Of a stretch of 35,885 nt of DNA, positions 22,248 through 30,719 are shown piece by piece. The DNA is taken from contig DEIK01000067.1 in assembly GCA_002352425.1 (NCBI GenBank), positions 1-35,885 on the forward strand, written 5' to 3'. Numbering within the stretch: the first letter of the stretch is position 1; each line of letters opens with the position of its first letter. This stretch comes from Rhodobacteraceae bacterium UBA2776. GTDB taxonomy: Bacteria; Pseudomonadota; Alphaproteobacteria; Rhodobacterales; Rhodobacteraceae. Below the pieces are notes generated by a model. The model was not told the origin of the DNA and ran no database searches. It saw only the letters and a list, made by a program, of their open reading frames with translations. The translations under genes and the position numbers were made by a program.

Positions 22248-23506
22248 CAGGCCACCAGTCGTGCTTTTAGGTCTGCCAGGCTTGGTGCGTCCTGCACCGG
22301 CCCATATAGCGCCATCGCGACCTCGGCCTTTACCAACCCGCCCGCGAAATCACGCACTTTACGGGTGTCCACCGCCTCGATCATTTCCACGGTTTCCGCC
22401 AATGGCGGTACGCGATCCCAGATCGCCACCAGCCGCGCCAAACGCTCGGCCCGATTGGCAGGGCTTTCCAGCCCCATCAACAGCCCGGCTTTCATCTGGG
22501 CGCGTGCTCGCTCGACCTCGGCGTCGGTCATATCGTCACTGGCGCGCTTGATTTCATCCACCGTAAGGGTGGCCAATTCGCCCAATTGCTCGCCGCTGGT
22601 GCCCGCATAAATCGTCATCATGCCACTGTCGGCAAAGGCGCCTGCCTGTGCGAAAATCGAATAGCACAATCCGCGTTTTTCACGCACTTCCTGGAACAAT
22701 CGCGATGACATACCGCCACCAAAAGCCGAGGCAAAAATCTGCGCTGTATAAATCTCGGGGTCGCGATAATCCGGTCCCTCCAACGCCATAGTGAAATGCG
22801 CTTGTTCAAGGTCTTTGACCTCGCGCCGCTCGCCCCCTGTGAACCGCGCCAGATCGACTGGCGCGCTGGGACGTGGGGCCAGATGGCCAAACAGCCGCTC
22901 AGCCTCGGCCACAATTTTATCGTGGTCCACGGCCCCTGCGGCAGACAGTATCATTTCCGACGGGCCGTAACGCTCGGCCACAAATCCTTGCAAATCGGTG
23001 CGGTTAAACGCCTTAACGCGCTCATCCGGCCCCAAGATCGTGCGCCCAATGGATTGCCCCGCATAAGACACCTCTTGCAGCCAATCAAAAACCACGTCGT
23101 CCGGTGTGTCCAACGATTGGCCGATTTCTTGCAAAATCACGCCGCGCTCGACTTCGATTTCCTTTGGATCGAACACAGGGTTCAACAAAATGTCCGAGAT
23201 CACGTCCAACCCCAGCCCAACGTCCTGTCCCAAAACACGCACGTAATAGGCGGTCATTTCGCGGCTGGTGTAGGCGTTGATAAAGCCGCCAACGTCTTCA
23301 ATAGCCTCGGCAATTTGCAACGAGCTACGGGTCTTAGTCCCCTTGAACGCCATATGTTCCAAAAAATGCGCAATGCCGTTTTGCTCTAGCCGCTCGTGGC
23401 GGCCGCCCGCTGTAACCCATATCCCCAGCGACGCAGATTCCAGGCTCGGCATGTTTTCCGTGACGATGCGAAACCCGTTGTTCAGCGTGTGAAATTCAAC
23501 GCTCAC
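22247..23506 (-). CDS. M16 family zinc peptidase (processing peptidase-like)
   Basis: The 419-residue protein is related to the mitochondrial processing peptidase beta subunit and bacterial PepR/YmxG. The inverted zinc motif His47-Phe-Leu-Glu50-His51 lies in GIAHFLEHMAFKGT. A downstream glutamate ligand is in the helix EVERGVILQEIGQSLDTPDD. The C-terminal half has the second M16 fold, with ASAFGGGMSSRLFQEVREKR, GLCYSIFAQAGAF and the YAGTSGE segment. The zinc site is complete. thrC ends 4 bases into this gene (ATGA overlap) and the GNAT gene follows with a one-base overlap, so the three form one translational unit. Confidence 0.92.
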   Translation of the reverse strand: MSVEFHTLNNGFRIVTENMPSLESASLGIWVTAGGRHERLEQNGIAHFLEHMAFKGTKTRSSLQIAEAIEDVGGFINAYTSREMTAYYVRVLGQDVGLGLDVISDILLNPVFDPKEIEVERGVILQEIGQSLDTPDDVVFDWLQEVSYAGQSIGRTILGPDERVKAFNRTDLQGFVAERYGPSEMILSAAGAVDHDKIVAEAERLFGHLAPRPSAPVDLARFTGGERREVKDLEQAHFTMALEGPDYRDPEIYTAQIFASAFGGGMSSRLFQEVREKRGLCYSIFAQAGAFADSGMMTIYAGTSGEQLGELATLTVDEIKRASDDMTDAEVERARAQMKAGLLMGLESPANRAERLARLVAIWDRVPPLAETVEMIEAVDTRKVRDFAGGLVKAEVAMALYGPVQDAPSLADLKARLVA

Positions 23507-24891
23507 TGTTTTGTACGCCCGCGGATCAAAGTGGTCAGCTCATTCAAGTCATTGGCAACTTCGGTAAACCGCTCGGGCCGCTCAAACAAGTCCTGCATAC
23601 GGGCCGGCAAAGCCGGGTGCAGGCCGCAGGCTGCTTCCACAGCGGCCGGAAATTTGGCGGGATGTGCCGTGGCCAGCGTGATCATCGGCTCGGCGCCCAA
23701 GTGTTCTTCAGCGACCTTCACGCCAACGGCGGAATGCGGGCATAGCACCTCGCCCGTACGCATCAGCATGTCCTTGATTGTGGCAGATGTTTCAGCTTCG
23801 GAGGCACGACCCGAGGTAAAGGTCTCGCGCAGCACGTCGATCGCCCCCTGCGAGATTTTGAATTCGCCGCCGGACTTCAATTCATCCATGACTTGGCTCA
23901 CAGCCCCGCCGTCGCGCCCATAGGCATCAAACAACACACGTTCAAAATTGGACGACACCTGAATGTCCATCGACGGGCTGATCGAAGGCGTCACACCCTT
24001 GGTGCTGTAGGCCCCCGTTTGCAGGGTGCGGTGCAGGATGTCATTTTGATTGGTTGCAATCACCAGCTTGTCAATCGGCAAGCCCATTTTGCGTGCAATG
24101 TAGCCCGCAAAGATATCACCAAAATTGCCTGTCGGCACCGTGAAACTGACGCTGCGAAGGGGTGCGCCCAATGCGGTCGCCGCGCTGAAGTAATAAACCA
24201 CCTGCGCCAAAACGCGGCCCCAATTGATCGAGTTCACACCGGCCAGTTTTACCCCGTCGCGAAAGTCAAAATCGTTGAACATATCCTTAAGGCGGGCTTG
24301 GCAATCATCGAAATCGCCATGCACGGCCAACGCATGAATGTTGGCGTCAGTCGGTGTTGTCATCTGGCGGCGTTGCACCTCGGACACGCGGCCATGCGGA
24401 TACATGATGAACACATCGACCGCGTCCAATCCGGCAAAAGCCTCGATCGCGGCGGACCCCGTATCGCCCGAGGTCGCCCCGACAATCGTCACCCGCTCAT
24501 CGCGCTTTTTCAGGGCTGCCTCAAACAGTTGCCCTATCATCTGCATGGCGAAATCTTTGAACGCCAAGGTCGGGCCGTGGAACAGTTCAAGCAGGAAATG
24601 GTTTGCCCCCAATTGCACCATCGGCGCGCGCGCATCATGGCCAAACCCGTCATAGGCCCGCCCAATTATATCCGCAAACTCGCTGTCACCAAAACTGCCC
24701 TCAACAAAGGGGCGCATCACGCGGTAGGCAACTTCTTCATAGGACAAACCGGCCAATGCGGCGATATCGGCCTGCGACATCACCGGAACCTCGGCAGGCA
24801 CATAAAGCCCTCCGTCACGCGCCAACCCCGTCAGCATCGCCTCTTCAAAGCTCAGATCGGGCGCTTGGCCACGGGTCGATATATATCGCAT
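23503..24891 (-). CDS. thrC: Threonine synthase
   Basis: The 462-residue PLP enzyme converts O-phosphohomoserine to threonine, the last step of threonine biosynthesis. The N-terminal MRYISTRGQAPDLSFEEAML is typical of the long bacterial/fungal class. The PLP lysine is Lys112 in GPTLAFKDFAMQMIG. The family motif is VGATSGDTGSAAIEAFAGLD, followed by MYPHGRVSEVQRRQMTT and PTGNFGDIFAGYIARKMGLP. With lysC in the same window the aspartate pathway is represented at both ends. It overlaps the M16 peptidase gene by 4 bases and is preceded by SURF1 with 12 bases between. Confidence 0.94.
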   Translation of the reverse strand: MRYISTRGQAPDLSFEEAMLTGLARDGGLYVPAEVPVMSQADIAALAGLSYEEVAYRVMRPFVEGSFGDSEFADIIGRAYDGFGHDARAPMVQLGANHFLLELFHGPTLAFKDFAMQMIGQLFEAALKKRDERVTIVGATSGDTGSAAIEAFAGLDAVDVFIMYPHGRVSEVQRRQMTTPTDANIHALAVHGDFDDCQARLKDMFNDFDFRDGVKLAGVNSINWGRVLAQVVYYFSAATALGAPLRSVSFTVPTGNFGDIFAGYIARKMGLPIDKLVIATNQNDILHRTLQTGAYSTKGVTPSISPSMDIQVSSNFERVLFDAYGRDGGAVSQVMDELKSGGEFKISQGAIDVLRETFTSGRASEAETSATIKDMLMRTGEVLCPHSAVGVKVAEEHLGAEPMITLATAHPAKFPAAVEAACGLHPALPARMQDLFERPERFTEVANDLNELTTLIRGRTKQ

Positions 24892-24903
24892 GTCAATTTG
24901 CCT

Positions 24904-25581
24904 TTATTGTTCTTTGCGCCTGATACGCCAGATCAGATACGCTGTCATCCCCAACCATACAAGCGCCAGTCCAAACCATGTCACCACATATTCCAAATGG
25001 CGGTTCGGAATGCCACTGCTGGTCACCGGAAACGGGCTGGTCACGAGATGGGCCTCACTGCTTTCACGCTGCACAATCAACAGGGGTTCCGTCCTCAACG
25101 CCTTTGCCATCGCCACAACATCACGAGCAAACCAAATCCCCGCGTCCAGATCCGGTACAGGCGTCGCGCTGTTGATCTCGTCAGGCCAATGCAAATTGCC
25201 AACAATCTCGGCCGCAACTTCGGGTCGCAACGCATTCTTGGCCGTGATCGCTACAAATCCGCGGTCCAGCATCACCCGGCGACCATCCATCCCCACAAAG
25301 GTCGAGATGATACGAAACCCCGCCCCCATCTTTTTCACCGAGGCCAACACATGAATTTCCTCAGGCAGTATCCGCCCTGTCATGCGCACCGGTAAATACT
25401 GATCCCGCACCGCATCAACTGCCACAGGCACCGGCACAGCTGCGCTGCCAATCCGCGCCTCAATCTGCGCCAACATACCAGCTTTCCACTGCATCCGGCT
25501 CAGTTGCCACATGCCAAGGCTTGCCAAAATGCCAGCCCCGACCACCCCGAACAACAGCGCTATGATGATGCTTTTCCTCAA
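24904..25581 (-). CDS. SURF1 family cytochrome oxidase assembly protein
   Basis: The protein of about 225 residues helps place heme a in cytochrome c oxidase subunit I. It has an N-terminal membrane helix (IIIALLFGVVGAGILASLGM), the SURF1 motif LGMWQLSRMQWK, VRMTGRILPEEIHVLA, DRGFVAITAKN and a second helix at the C-terminus (WFGLALVWLGMTAYLIW). The frame is open to a GTG at 25614, but that codon lies inside an intrinsic terminator hairpin. I therefore chose the TTG at 25581, which follows AGAGG and starts just before the first helix. It is the last oxidase-related gene in the run, placed between ctaE and thrC. Confidence 0.85.
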   Translation of the reverse strand: MRKSIIIALLFGVVGAGILASLGMWQLSRMQWKAGMLAQIEARIGSAAVPVPVAVDAVRDQYLPVRMTGRILPEEIHVLASVKKMGAGFRIISTFVGMDGRRVMLDRGFVAITAKNALRPEVAAEIVGNLHWPDEINSATPVPDLDAGIWFARDVVAMAKALRTEPLLIVQRESSEAHLVTSPFPVTSSGIPNRHLEYVVTWFGLALVWLGMTAYLIWRIRRKEQ

Positions 25582-25592
25582 GTGACCTCTTT

Positions 25593-25628
25593 CAAAAACA
25601 AAAGCGCGAGACACAGGCCCCGCGCTTT
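25593..25628 (-). terminator. Rho-independent terminator after ctaE
   Basis: On the minus strand AAAGCGCG (25628-25621) pairs perfectly with CGCGCTTT (25608-25601). The stem extends inward by three more pairs (two G-U), and the T-rich tract TTTTGTTTTT follows. It lies about 50 bases after the ctaE stop and just before the SURF1 coding region, so SURF1 needs read-through or its own promoter. Confidence 0.75.
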
Positions 25629-25675
25629 ATCATTGTTCTATAAATATCCCCGCGCGGAGCGCAAGAAATCTTTAC

Positions 25676-26476
25676 TTAGCCACCCCAGATGTAGACGGCG
25701 CAAAACAGGAATAGCCATACAACATCAACAAAGTGCCAATACCATGCCGCGGCCTCAAACCCGACATGCGCCTCTTGCGTAAAGTGGCCTTTCTTCAGAC
25801 GCAAATAACAGATCGCCAAAAAGATGGTCCCGACAATCACGTGAAAGCCGTGAAAACCAGTCGCCATAAAGAACGTCGAGGGGTAGATCCCATCGGTAAA
25901 CCCGAAGGCTGCGTGGCTATACTCATAAGCCTGAAATACGGTGAAAATCGCACCCAAACCAATCGCGACGGCAAGACCCGTTGCCATATCCTTGCGGTTG
26001 TTCTCATGCGCCAAAGCGTGGTGCGCCCATGTGGCCGCCGCCCCAGACAACAACAGGATTAGCGTATTGATCAACGGCAAATGCCAAGGGTCAAACGTCT
26101 CGATGCCAACCGGTGGCCAAACCCCATCAATCTTGGGCGAATCTGGTCCCATCGGATAAAGCGCCGACTTAAAGAACGCCCAGAACCATGCCACAAAGAA
26201 CATGATTTCTGACATGATGAACAAAACAAACGCATAGCGCAGCCCGATCCGCACAACAGGGGTGTGATCACCTGTTTGGCCCTCATGGACAACTTCAGCC
26301 CACCAGCCATACATGACATAAAGAACGGCCACAAAACCGGCGAAGAAGACCCAAGGGCCACCGTCAGCAAGGTAATAAACCGCGCCGCCCATCATGACGA
26401 ACGCAGCCAGAGCGCCTAGAAATGGCCAGATTGATGGTTCCAGAATGTGATAGTCGTGGTTCTTTTCGTGTGCCAT
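25676..26476 (-). CDS. ctaE: Cytochrome c oxidase subunit III
   Basis: The 266-residue membrane protein is the third core subunit of the aa3-type oxidase. It begins MAHEKNHDYHILEPSIWPFL, with seven hydrophobic helices. Subunit III signatures include FIMSEIMFFVAWFWAFFKSA (with the conserved Glu), WPPVGIETFDPWHLPLINTL, LLLSGAAATWAHHAL, STFFMATGFHGFHVIVGTIF and a closing WYWHFVDVVWLFLFCAVYIW. It is complete. It is the distal gene of the ctaC-ctaB-small protein-ctaG-ctaE order known from Paracoccus and Rhodobacter, and a terminator follows. Confidence 0.96.
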   Translation of the reverse strand: MAHEKNHDYHILEPSIWPFLGALAAFVMMGGAVYYLADGGPWVFFAGFVAVLYVMYGWWAEVVHEGQTGDHTPVVRIGLRYAFVLFIMSEIMFFVAWFWAFFKSALYPMGPDSPKIDGVWPPVGIETFDPWHLPLINTLILLLSGAAATWAHHALAHENNRKDMATGLAVAIGLGAIFTVFQAYEYSHAAFGFTDGIYPSTFFMATGFHGFHVIVGTIFLAICYLRLKKGHFTQEAHVGFEAAAWYWHFVDVVWLFLFCAVYIWGG

Positions 26477-26505
26477 TCGGCGTCCCCCTGTTTTCGGGAT
26501 AGTTA

Positions 26506-27078
26506 CTATTGGCCTAGTGTCTCGGGCATCAAACGCGCCTCGACCTTTGGCAGTTCAGTTTCGTGGAATGTATAAGACAGCGTGATGTGGTGAATGTATT
26601 TCGCATCGCGGTCGTCAACAATTTCGGGATCGACATAAAACGTCACGGGCATTTGTACCCGCTCGCCAGGTTGTAGCACCTGTTCTTCAAAACAAAAGCA
26701 GTCGATTTTCGTGAAAAATCCGCCAGCATCATAGGGCACAACATTATAGCTGGCCGTGCCTGCGATTGGGCGGTCGGTCGGGTTGTAGGCCTCGTAAAAT
26801 GCCAGCCCAGTCTCACCGATCTTCAATTCCATCTCGCGCACCATGGGTTTGAATTCCCAAGGCATGCCGCGATCTTTGGAGGCGTCAAAACGGATCGTCA
26901 TTTTACGCTCCAACACTGTGTCCGAGCCCGCCTCCGCAACACCTGTGGTGCCGCCAAAGCCTGTGACGCTACAGAACCAGTTGTAGAACGGCACCGACGC
27001 CCATGCGAGGCTGCCCATCACCACAACCACTGCAACAGTTTGCAAAACGGTTTTCTTATTGCCGCTCATCTGGCTCAT
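26506..27078 (-). CDS. ctaG: Cytochrome c oxidase assembly protein CtaG (Cox11)
   Basis: The 190-residue copper chaperone delivers Cu(B) to subunit I. It has one N-terminal membrane helix (VLQTVAVVVVMGSLAWASVP) and a periplasmic Cox11 domain with FYNWFCSVTGFGGTTGVAEA and the copper-binding Cys127-Phe-Cys129-Phe in KIDCFCFEEQVLQPGE. PVTFYVDPEI follows, as does ITLSYTFHE. All the copper-binding cysteines expected for the family are present. Its ATG overlaps the stop of the small upstream protein by 4 bases. Confidence 0.95.
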   Translation of the reverse strand: MSQMSGNKKTVLQTVAVVVVMGSLAWASVPFYNWFCSVTGFGGTTGVAEAGSDTVLERKMTIRFDASKDRGMPWEFKPMVREMELKIGETGLAFYEAYNPTDRPIAGTASYNVVPYDAGGFFTKIDCFCFEEQVLQPGERVQMPVTFYVDPEIVDDRDAKYIHHITLSYTFHETELPKVEARLMPETLGQ

Positions 27079-27266
27079 TCGGTTGGCTCCGCTGGCGTAA
27101 CGCTCACGCGGGGCGAATGGTCGTTGGCTTCCATCATGTCGCCGGTTTGCATCTTGGCCACCGTCAACCCATAGACCAACGCCACAAAGGCCAGCAACGT
27201 CAGGCCTACGCCCATGTTGCGGTTGAAACGGCGTTTGTGCATCTCGTGTTCTTTTGCAATCGCCAT
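27075..27266 (-). CDS. Small membrane protein of the cta operon (CoxF-like)
   Basis: The 63-residue protein starts MAIAKEHEMHKRRFNRNMGV and has a single membrane helix (VGLTLLAFVALVYGLTVAKM) and a polar tail. Small proteins of this pattern lie between ctaB and ctaG in Rhodobacterales and are annotated CoxF or oxidase assembly-associated. The frame is open to 27407, but that region belongs to the end of ctaB, so ATG 27266, 2 bases after the ctaB stop, is the right start. It overlaps ctaG by 4 bases. Its function is not established. Confidence 0.82.
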   Translation of the reverse strand: MAIAKEHEMHKRRFNRNMGVGLTLLAFVALVYGLTVAKMQTGDMMEANDHSPRVSVTPAEPTE

Positions 27267-27267
27267 G

Positions 27268-28206
27268 TTACCAGCCCCCAATGCCAAAGCTGCGCAAAAC
27301 GCCCTCGGCCAATAGCGCACCAAAGTGCAAGAACAGATACAACAACGAGACGCGGAAAAACTTGCGCTCGGCGCGGTATTTGTCGGCGATGGCTGCGTCC
27401 TCGTCACGGCGCCAGATATTCACGGCCCCCGCAATGAACCACAGGTTCAACGCCACAGCAGCCGTCAGATAAACAGGTCCGCCGATCGAGGTAAAAGCCG
27501 CGCCAATCGCAACCGGTGCCAGCAACAACGTGTAGACCAGAATGTGATTTCGGGTCGAACGACGACCGCGCACCACGGGCAACATCGGAATGCCTGCTTT
27601 GGTGTAATCATCGTTCATAAACAGGGCCAGCGCCCAGAAATGCGGTGGGGTCCACATAAAGATGATTGAAAACATCAGAACGCTTTCAATCGAAACACCG
27701 CCCGTGGCCACAGCCCAGCCAATCATCGGAGGAAAAGCACCAGCCGCGCCACCGATCACGATGTTCTGCGGCGTAACGCGTTTTAAACCCATTGTATAAA
27801 CGACAACGTAGAAAAAGATCGTGAAAGCCAAAATGCCAGCCGCAGCCAGATTTGCCGCCAGACCCAGCATAACGACAGCCATCGCCGCCAAGGTAATGCC
27901 GAACGCTTTGGCTTCACCCGGCGTGACTTTGCCTGATGGAATCGGGCGGCCTTGCGTGCGCTTCATCACCGCATCAACGTCCGCCTCCCACCACATGTTC
28001 AGGGCCCCTGACGCACCGCCGCCAATGGCGATGAACAGGATTGAAGCAAAGCCGACGACAGGATGCACAGAGGTCGGCGCAACCAACAGCCCGACAAAGG
28101 CCGTGAACACCACCAGTGACATCACCCGTGGTTTCAGCAGCGCAAAGAAGTCGCCAAAGCTGGCATCATTGCTGAAATCCTGCGTATTTAGGCTTGCATC
28201 ACTCAT
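27268..28206 (-). CDS. ctaB: Protoheme IX farnesyltransferase (heme O synthase)
   Basis: The 312-residue UbiA-family membrane enzyme attaches a farnesyl group to heme b to give heme o, the precursor of heme a. The first prenyl-diphosphate-binding motif is NMWWEADVDAVMKRTQGRPI (residues near 85), and the second aspartate-rich loop is ALFMNDDYTKAGIPMLPVV. Several hydrophobic helices surround them, for example VVFTAFVGLLVAPTSVHPVV and LAAMAVVMLGLAANLAAAGI. It lies 6 bases after the ctaC stop. Length and motifs are complete. Confidence 0.95.
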   Translation of the reverse strand: MSDASLNTQDFSNDASFGDFFALLKPRVMSLVVFTAFVGLLVAPTSVHPVVGFASILFIAIGGGASGALNMWWEADVDAVMKRTQGRPIPSGKVTPGEAKAFGITLAAMAVVMLGLAANLAAAGILAFTIFFYVVVYTMGLKRVTPQNIVIGGAAGAFPPMIGWAVATGGVSIESVLMFSIIFMWTPPHFWALALFMNDDYTKAGIPMLPVVRGRRSTRNHILVYTLLLAPVAIGAAFTSIGGPVYLTAAVALNLWFIAGAVNIWRRDEDAAIADKYRAERKFFRVSLLYLFLHFGALLAEGVLRSFGIGGW

Positions 28207-28212
28207 CTGATC

Positions 28213-29073
28213 TTAGTTCGATGCAACGTTGACAGGCTGGGGTACGTTTGCGAATTCTTCTTTCGCGCCCACCAGCCATGCGTCATATTTCTCTTGGCTC
28301 ACAGCTTTGACCGTGATCGGCATATAGGCATGGTCCTTGCCGCACAGCTCGGAACACTGACCGAAATAGACGCCCTCTTTGTCAACATTGAACCAAAGCT
28401 CCGCCAAACGACCAGGAACGCCGTCTTGCTTGACGCCAAAGGCTGGCATCGCCCAAGAGTGGATCACATCAGACCCCGTGATTTGCATCACAACGACTTT
28501 GCCAACCGGCACGACCACAGCCGTATCCGTTGCCAGCAGGTATTCGTCGTCATTGTAGCCGTATTCAGCCAGTTCTTCACGCTCCAGCATCAGGCTGTCG
28601 AATTCCAAACCGTCATCCACATATTCATAGCTCCAGAACCATTGGTTGCCGGTCACTTTAATGGTCAGATCACCTTCAGGAATTTCTTGGCTGTTGAACA
28701 AAACCGGCAGCGAGAACGCACCGATGAACACCAGAATAATGATCGGCACGATGGTCCAAGCGATTTCAATCGGCGAGTTATGCGTGAAACGCGCCGGTGT
28801 CGGGTTGGCCTTGCGGTTATAGCGAAAGATCACGATCAACAGCAGGATCGTAACGAAAATACTGATCACGGTGATGATCCACAGCACCATATTGTCCAGC
28901 CAGACCAAATCTTTCATGATCGACGAGCTGGCCGGCTGGAAATTCAAACCACCGGGAATCGGTTTACCAACAACTTCAAGCCCTTGAAGAGCATCCTGTG
29001 CCGACGCGGCAAAACCCGTGAATGCAACGAAAGCTGCGGTCCAAAGGCCTGATAGCATTGTAAAAAAGCGCAT
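28213..29073 (-). CDS. ctaC: Cytochrome c oxidase subunit II
   Basis: The 286-residue protein has a signal peptide (MRFFTMLSGLWTAAFVAFTG), two membrane helices (WIITVISIFVTILLLIVIF and IAWTIVPIIILVFIGAFSLP) and a periplasmic cupredoxin domain. The binuclear Cu(A) ligands are visible in GQCSELCGKDHAYMP: Cys240, Cys244, His248 and Met251, with the partner His in DVIHSWAMPAFGV. The aromatic region for electron entry is QWFWSYEYVDDG. Subunit I is not in the window, which is usual in this group, where ctaD is encoded elsewhere. It is the first gene of the operon, behind an FnrL-type box. Confidence 0.96.
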   Translation of the reverse strand: MRFFTMLSGLWTAAFVAFTGFAASAQDALQGLEVVGKPIPGGLNFQPASSSIMKDLVWLDNMVLWIITVISIFVTILLLIVIFRYNRKANPTPARFTHNSPIEIAWTIVPIIILVFIGAFSLPVLFNSQEIPEGDLTIKVTGNQWFWSYEYVDDGLEFDSLMLEREELAEYGYNDDEYLLATDTAVVVPVGKVVVMQITGSDVIHSWAMPAFGVKQDGVPGRLAELWFNVDKEGVYFGQCSELCGKDHAYMPITVKAVSQEKYDAWLVGAKEEFANVPQPVNVASN

Positions 29074-29113
29074 GTTCTGTCCCTGTTAGATCGGCTATGA
29101 TTGGCCATAACCT

Positions 29114-29119
29114 AGTATA
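29114..29119 (-). promoter_or_regulatory. Probable -10 element of the ctaC operon
   Basis: TATACT on the minus strand (29119-29114) is one mismatch from consensus and lies 40 bases before the ctaC ATG. Its -35 region falls inside the FnrL box at 29133-29146, which would let the regulator block RNA polymerase. Confidence 0.5.
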
Positions 29120-29132
29120 TCATTCACACATC

Positions 29133-29146
29133 TTGATCTATATCAA
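29133..29146. promoter_or_regulatory. FnrL/FNR-type binding site
   Basis: TTGAT-CTAT-ATCAA is a perfect match to the FNR-family dyad TTGAT-N4-ATCAA. It lies between the divergent genes ctaC and tldD, about 32 bases before the predicted ctaC transcription start. That position fits repression better than activation. FnrL is the oxygen-sensing regulator in Rhodobacterales, and an aa3 oxidase is a logical target under low oxygen. Confidence 0.8.
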
Positions 29147-29274
29147 ACCTTCGGCGACATAAATCATATTGTTTCTCCCGTTCGTAAGACCATATTAGAC
29201 CTATCAAGATCAAGACCACACAGCCTACATTCAGCCGCTTTTATGTAGTTTTTTGCAAATAAAGGACGCCACCA

Positions 29275-30693
29275 ATGCCGGATTCCAAATTTCGCCCGCT
29301 CGAAAACAAACTTGATATGGATCAAACCCTTGCATTGCTGCGCGAGGTGACCACCGGTGCGGACGACGGCGAACTCTATCTTGAGCGCCGCCGCTCCGAA
29401 GTGATTTCCTTTGATGATGGCGTTGTGAAAACCGCCAGCTTTGATGCCTCCGAGGGGTTCGGTCTGCGTGCCGTCAAAGGCGAAACCGCCGGGTACGCCC
29501 ACGCCTCCGAAGTCTCGGAAACTGCCATCAAACGCGCCGCCCAAACAGTACGCTTGGCGGTGGGCGACGGTGGCGGCACATGGGCCGAGCCGCCGACCCT
29601 AACCAACCAACGCCTCTACACTGATCAAAACCCGATGGATGACGCCAGCTTTCCGATCAAAATCGACACCCTGCGCGAAATCGACGCCTTCGCCCGCGCC
29701 CTCGACAAGCGCGTGATCCAAGTTTCGGCCACCATCGCCGCCAGCCTTCAAGAAATCGAAATTCTGCGCCCCGAGGGCGGCATAATGCGCGATGTTCGTC
29801 CGATGTCCCGCGTCAATATCTCGGTGATCGTCGAGGAAAATGGCCGCCGTGAAAGCGGTGGCATGGGTGGTGGCGGCCGCGCGGGCCTGACCATGCTGAT
29901 CGAGCGCGCCCACTGGGAACCGGTGGCACGCGAAGCCCTGCGCATCGCGCTGGTCAACCTATCGGCCGTCCCTGCCCCTGCTGGCCAAATGGACATCGTG
30001 CTTGGCAATGGCTGGCCCGGCATCCTGTTGCACGAGGCCGTCGGCCATGGGCTTGAGGGCGACTTCAACCGCAAAGGCACCTCGGCCTTCTCCGGCCTGA
30101 TCGGTACCCAAGTGGCCGCCAAAGGCGTCACCGTGATTGACGATGGCACCATCCCCGATCGACGCGGTTCCATCAGCTTTGATGACGAAGGCACCCCATC
30201 GGGCAAAAATACCCTGATAGAGGACGGCATTCTGGTCGGCTACATGCAAGACCGCCAAAACGCCCGCCTCATGGGGGTCGCACCCACCGGCAACGGACGG
30301 CGCGAAAGCTACGCCCACGCGCCCATGCCCCGCATGACCAACACCATCATGATGGGTGGCGACGCGGCCCCAGCCGACATCATCGCAGACCTTAAGGACG
30401 GAATTTACGCCGTCGGCTTTGGCGGCGGCCAAGTCGACATCACCAATGGTAAATTCGTGTTTTCCTGCACCGAAGCCTACCGCGTGCAAAACGGCAAAAT
30501 CGGCGCGCCTGTCAAAGGGGCCACCCTGATCGGCGACGGCCCCGCCGCCATGAAACAGATCCGCGCCATCGGTAACGACATGGCACTGGACCCCGGCATC
30601 GGCAATTGCGGCAAATCGGGGCAATGGGTGCCCGTGGGTGTCGGGCAACCCACCTTGATGATCGGCGGCATCACGGTCGGCGGCGCTGGCTAA
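29275..30693 (+). CDS. tldD: Metalloprotease TldD
   Basis: The 472-residue protein is one half of the TldD/TldE protease that degrades unfolded peptides and matures ribosomal peptides in other bacteria. The metal motif is His253-Glu-Ala-Val-Gly-His258 in ILLHEAVGHGLEGDF. Other signatures are RPEGGIMRDVRPMSRVNISV, GRRESYAHAPMPRMTNTIMM and GFGGGQVDITNGKFVFSCTE with a terminal MIGGITVGGAG. The ATG at 29275 follows AAAGGACG. TldE (PmbA) is not in the window. It is divergent from the cta operon and convergent with the pentapeptide-repeat gene. Confidence 0.95.
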   Translation: MPDSKFRPLENKLDMDQTLALLREVTTGADDGELYLERRRSEVISFDDGVVKTASFDASEGFGLRAVKGETAGYAHASEVSETAIKRAAQTVRLAVGDGGGTWAEPPTLTNQRLYTDQNPMDDASFPIKIDTLREIDAFARALDKRVIQVSATIAASLQEIEILRPEGGIMRDVRPMSRVNISVIVEENGRRESGGMGGGGRAGLTMLIERAHWEPVAREALRIALVNLSAVPAPAGQMDIVLGNGWPGILLHEAVGHGLEGDFNRKGTSAFSGLIGTQVAAKGVTVIDDGTIPDRRGSISFDDEGTPSGKNTLIEDGILVGYMQDRQNARLMGVAPTGNGRRESYAHAPMPRMTNTIMMGGDAAPADIIADLKDGIYAVGFGGGQVDITNGKFVFSCTEAYRVQNGKIGAPVKGATLIGDGPAAMKQIRAIGNDMALDPGIGNCGKSGQWVPVGVGQPTLMIGGITVGGAG

Positions 30694-30719
30694 ACCCGCA
30701 AAAATGACGGAGGTGCCTT

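Noticed and set aside
23893..25395. 500-codon plus-strand ORF
   Set aside because: Lies fully antisense to thrC and SURF1, both clearly real genes. Composition is that of a shadow frame.
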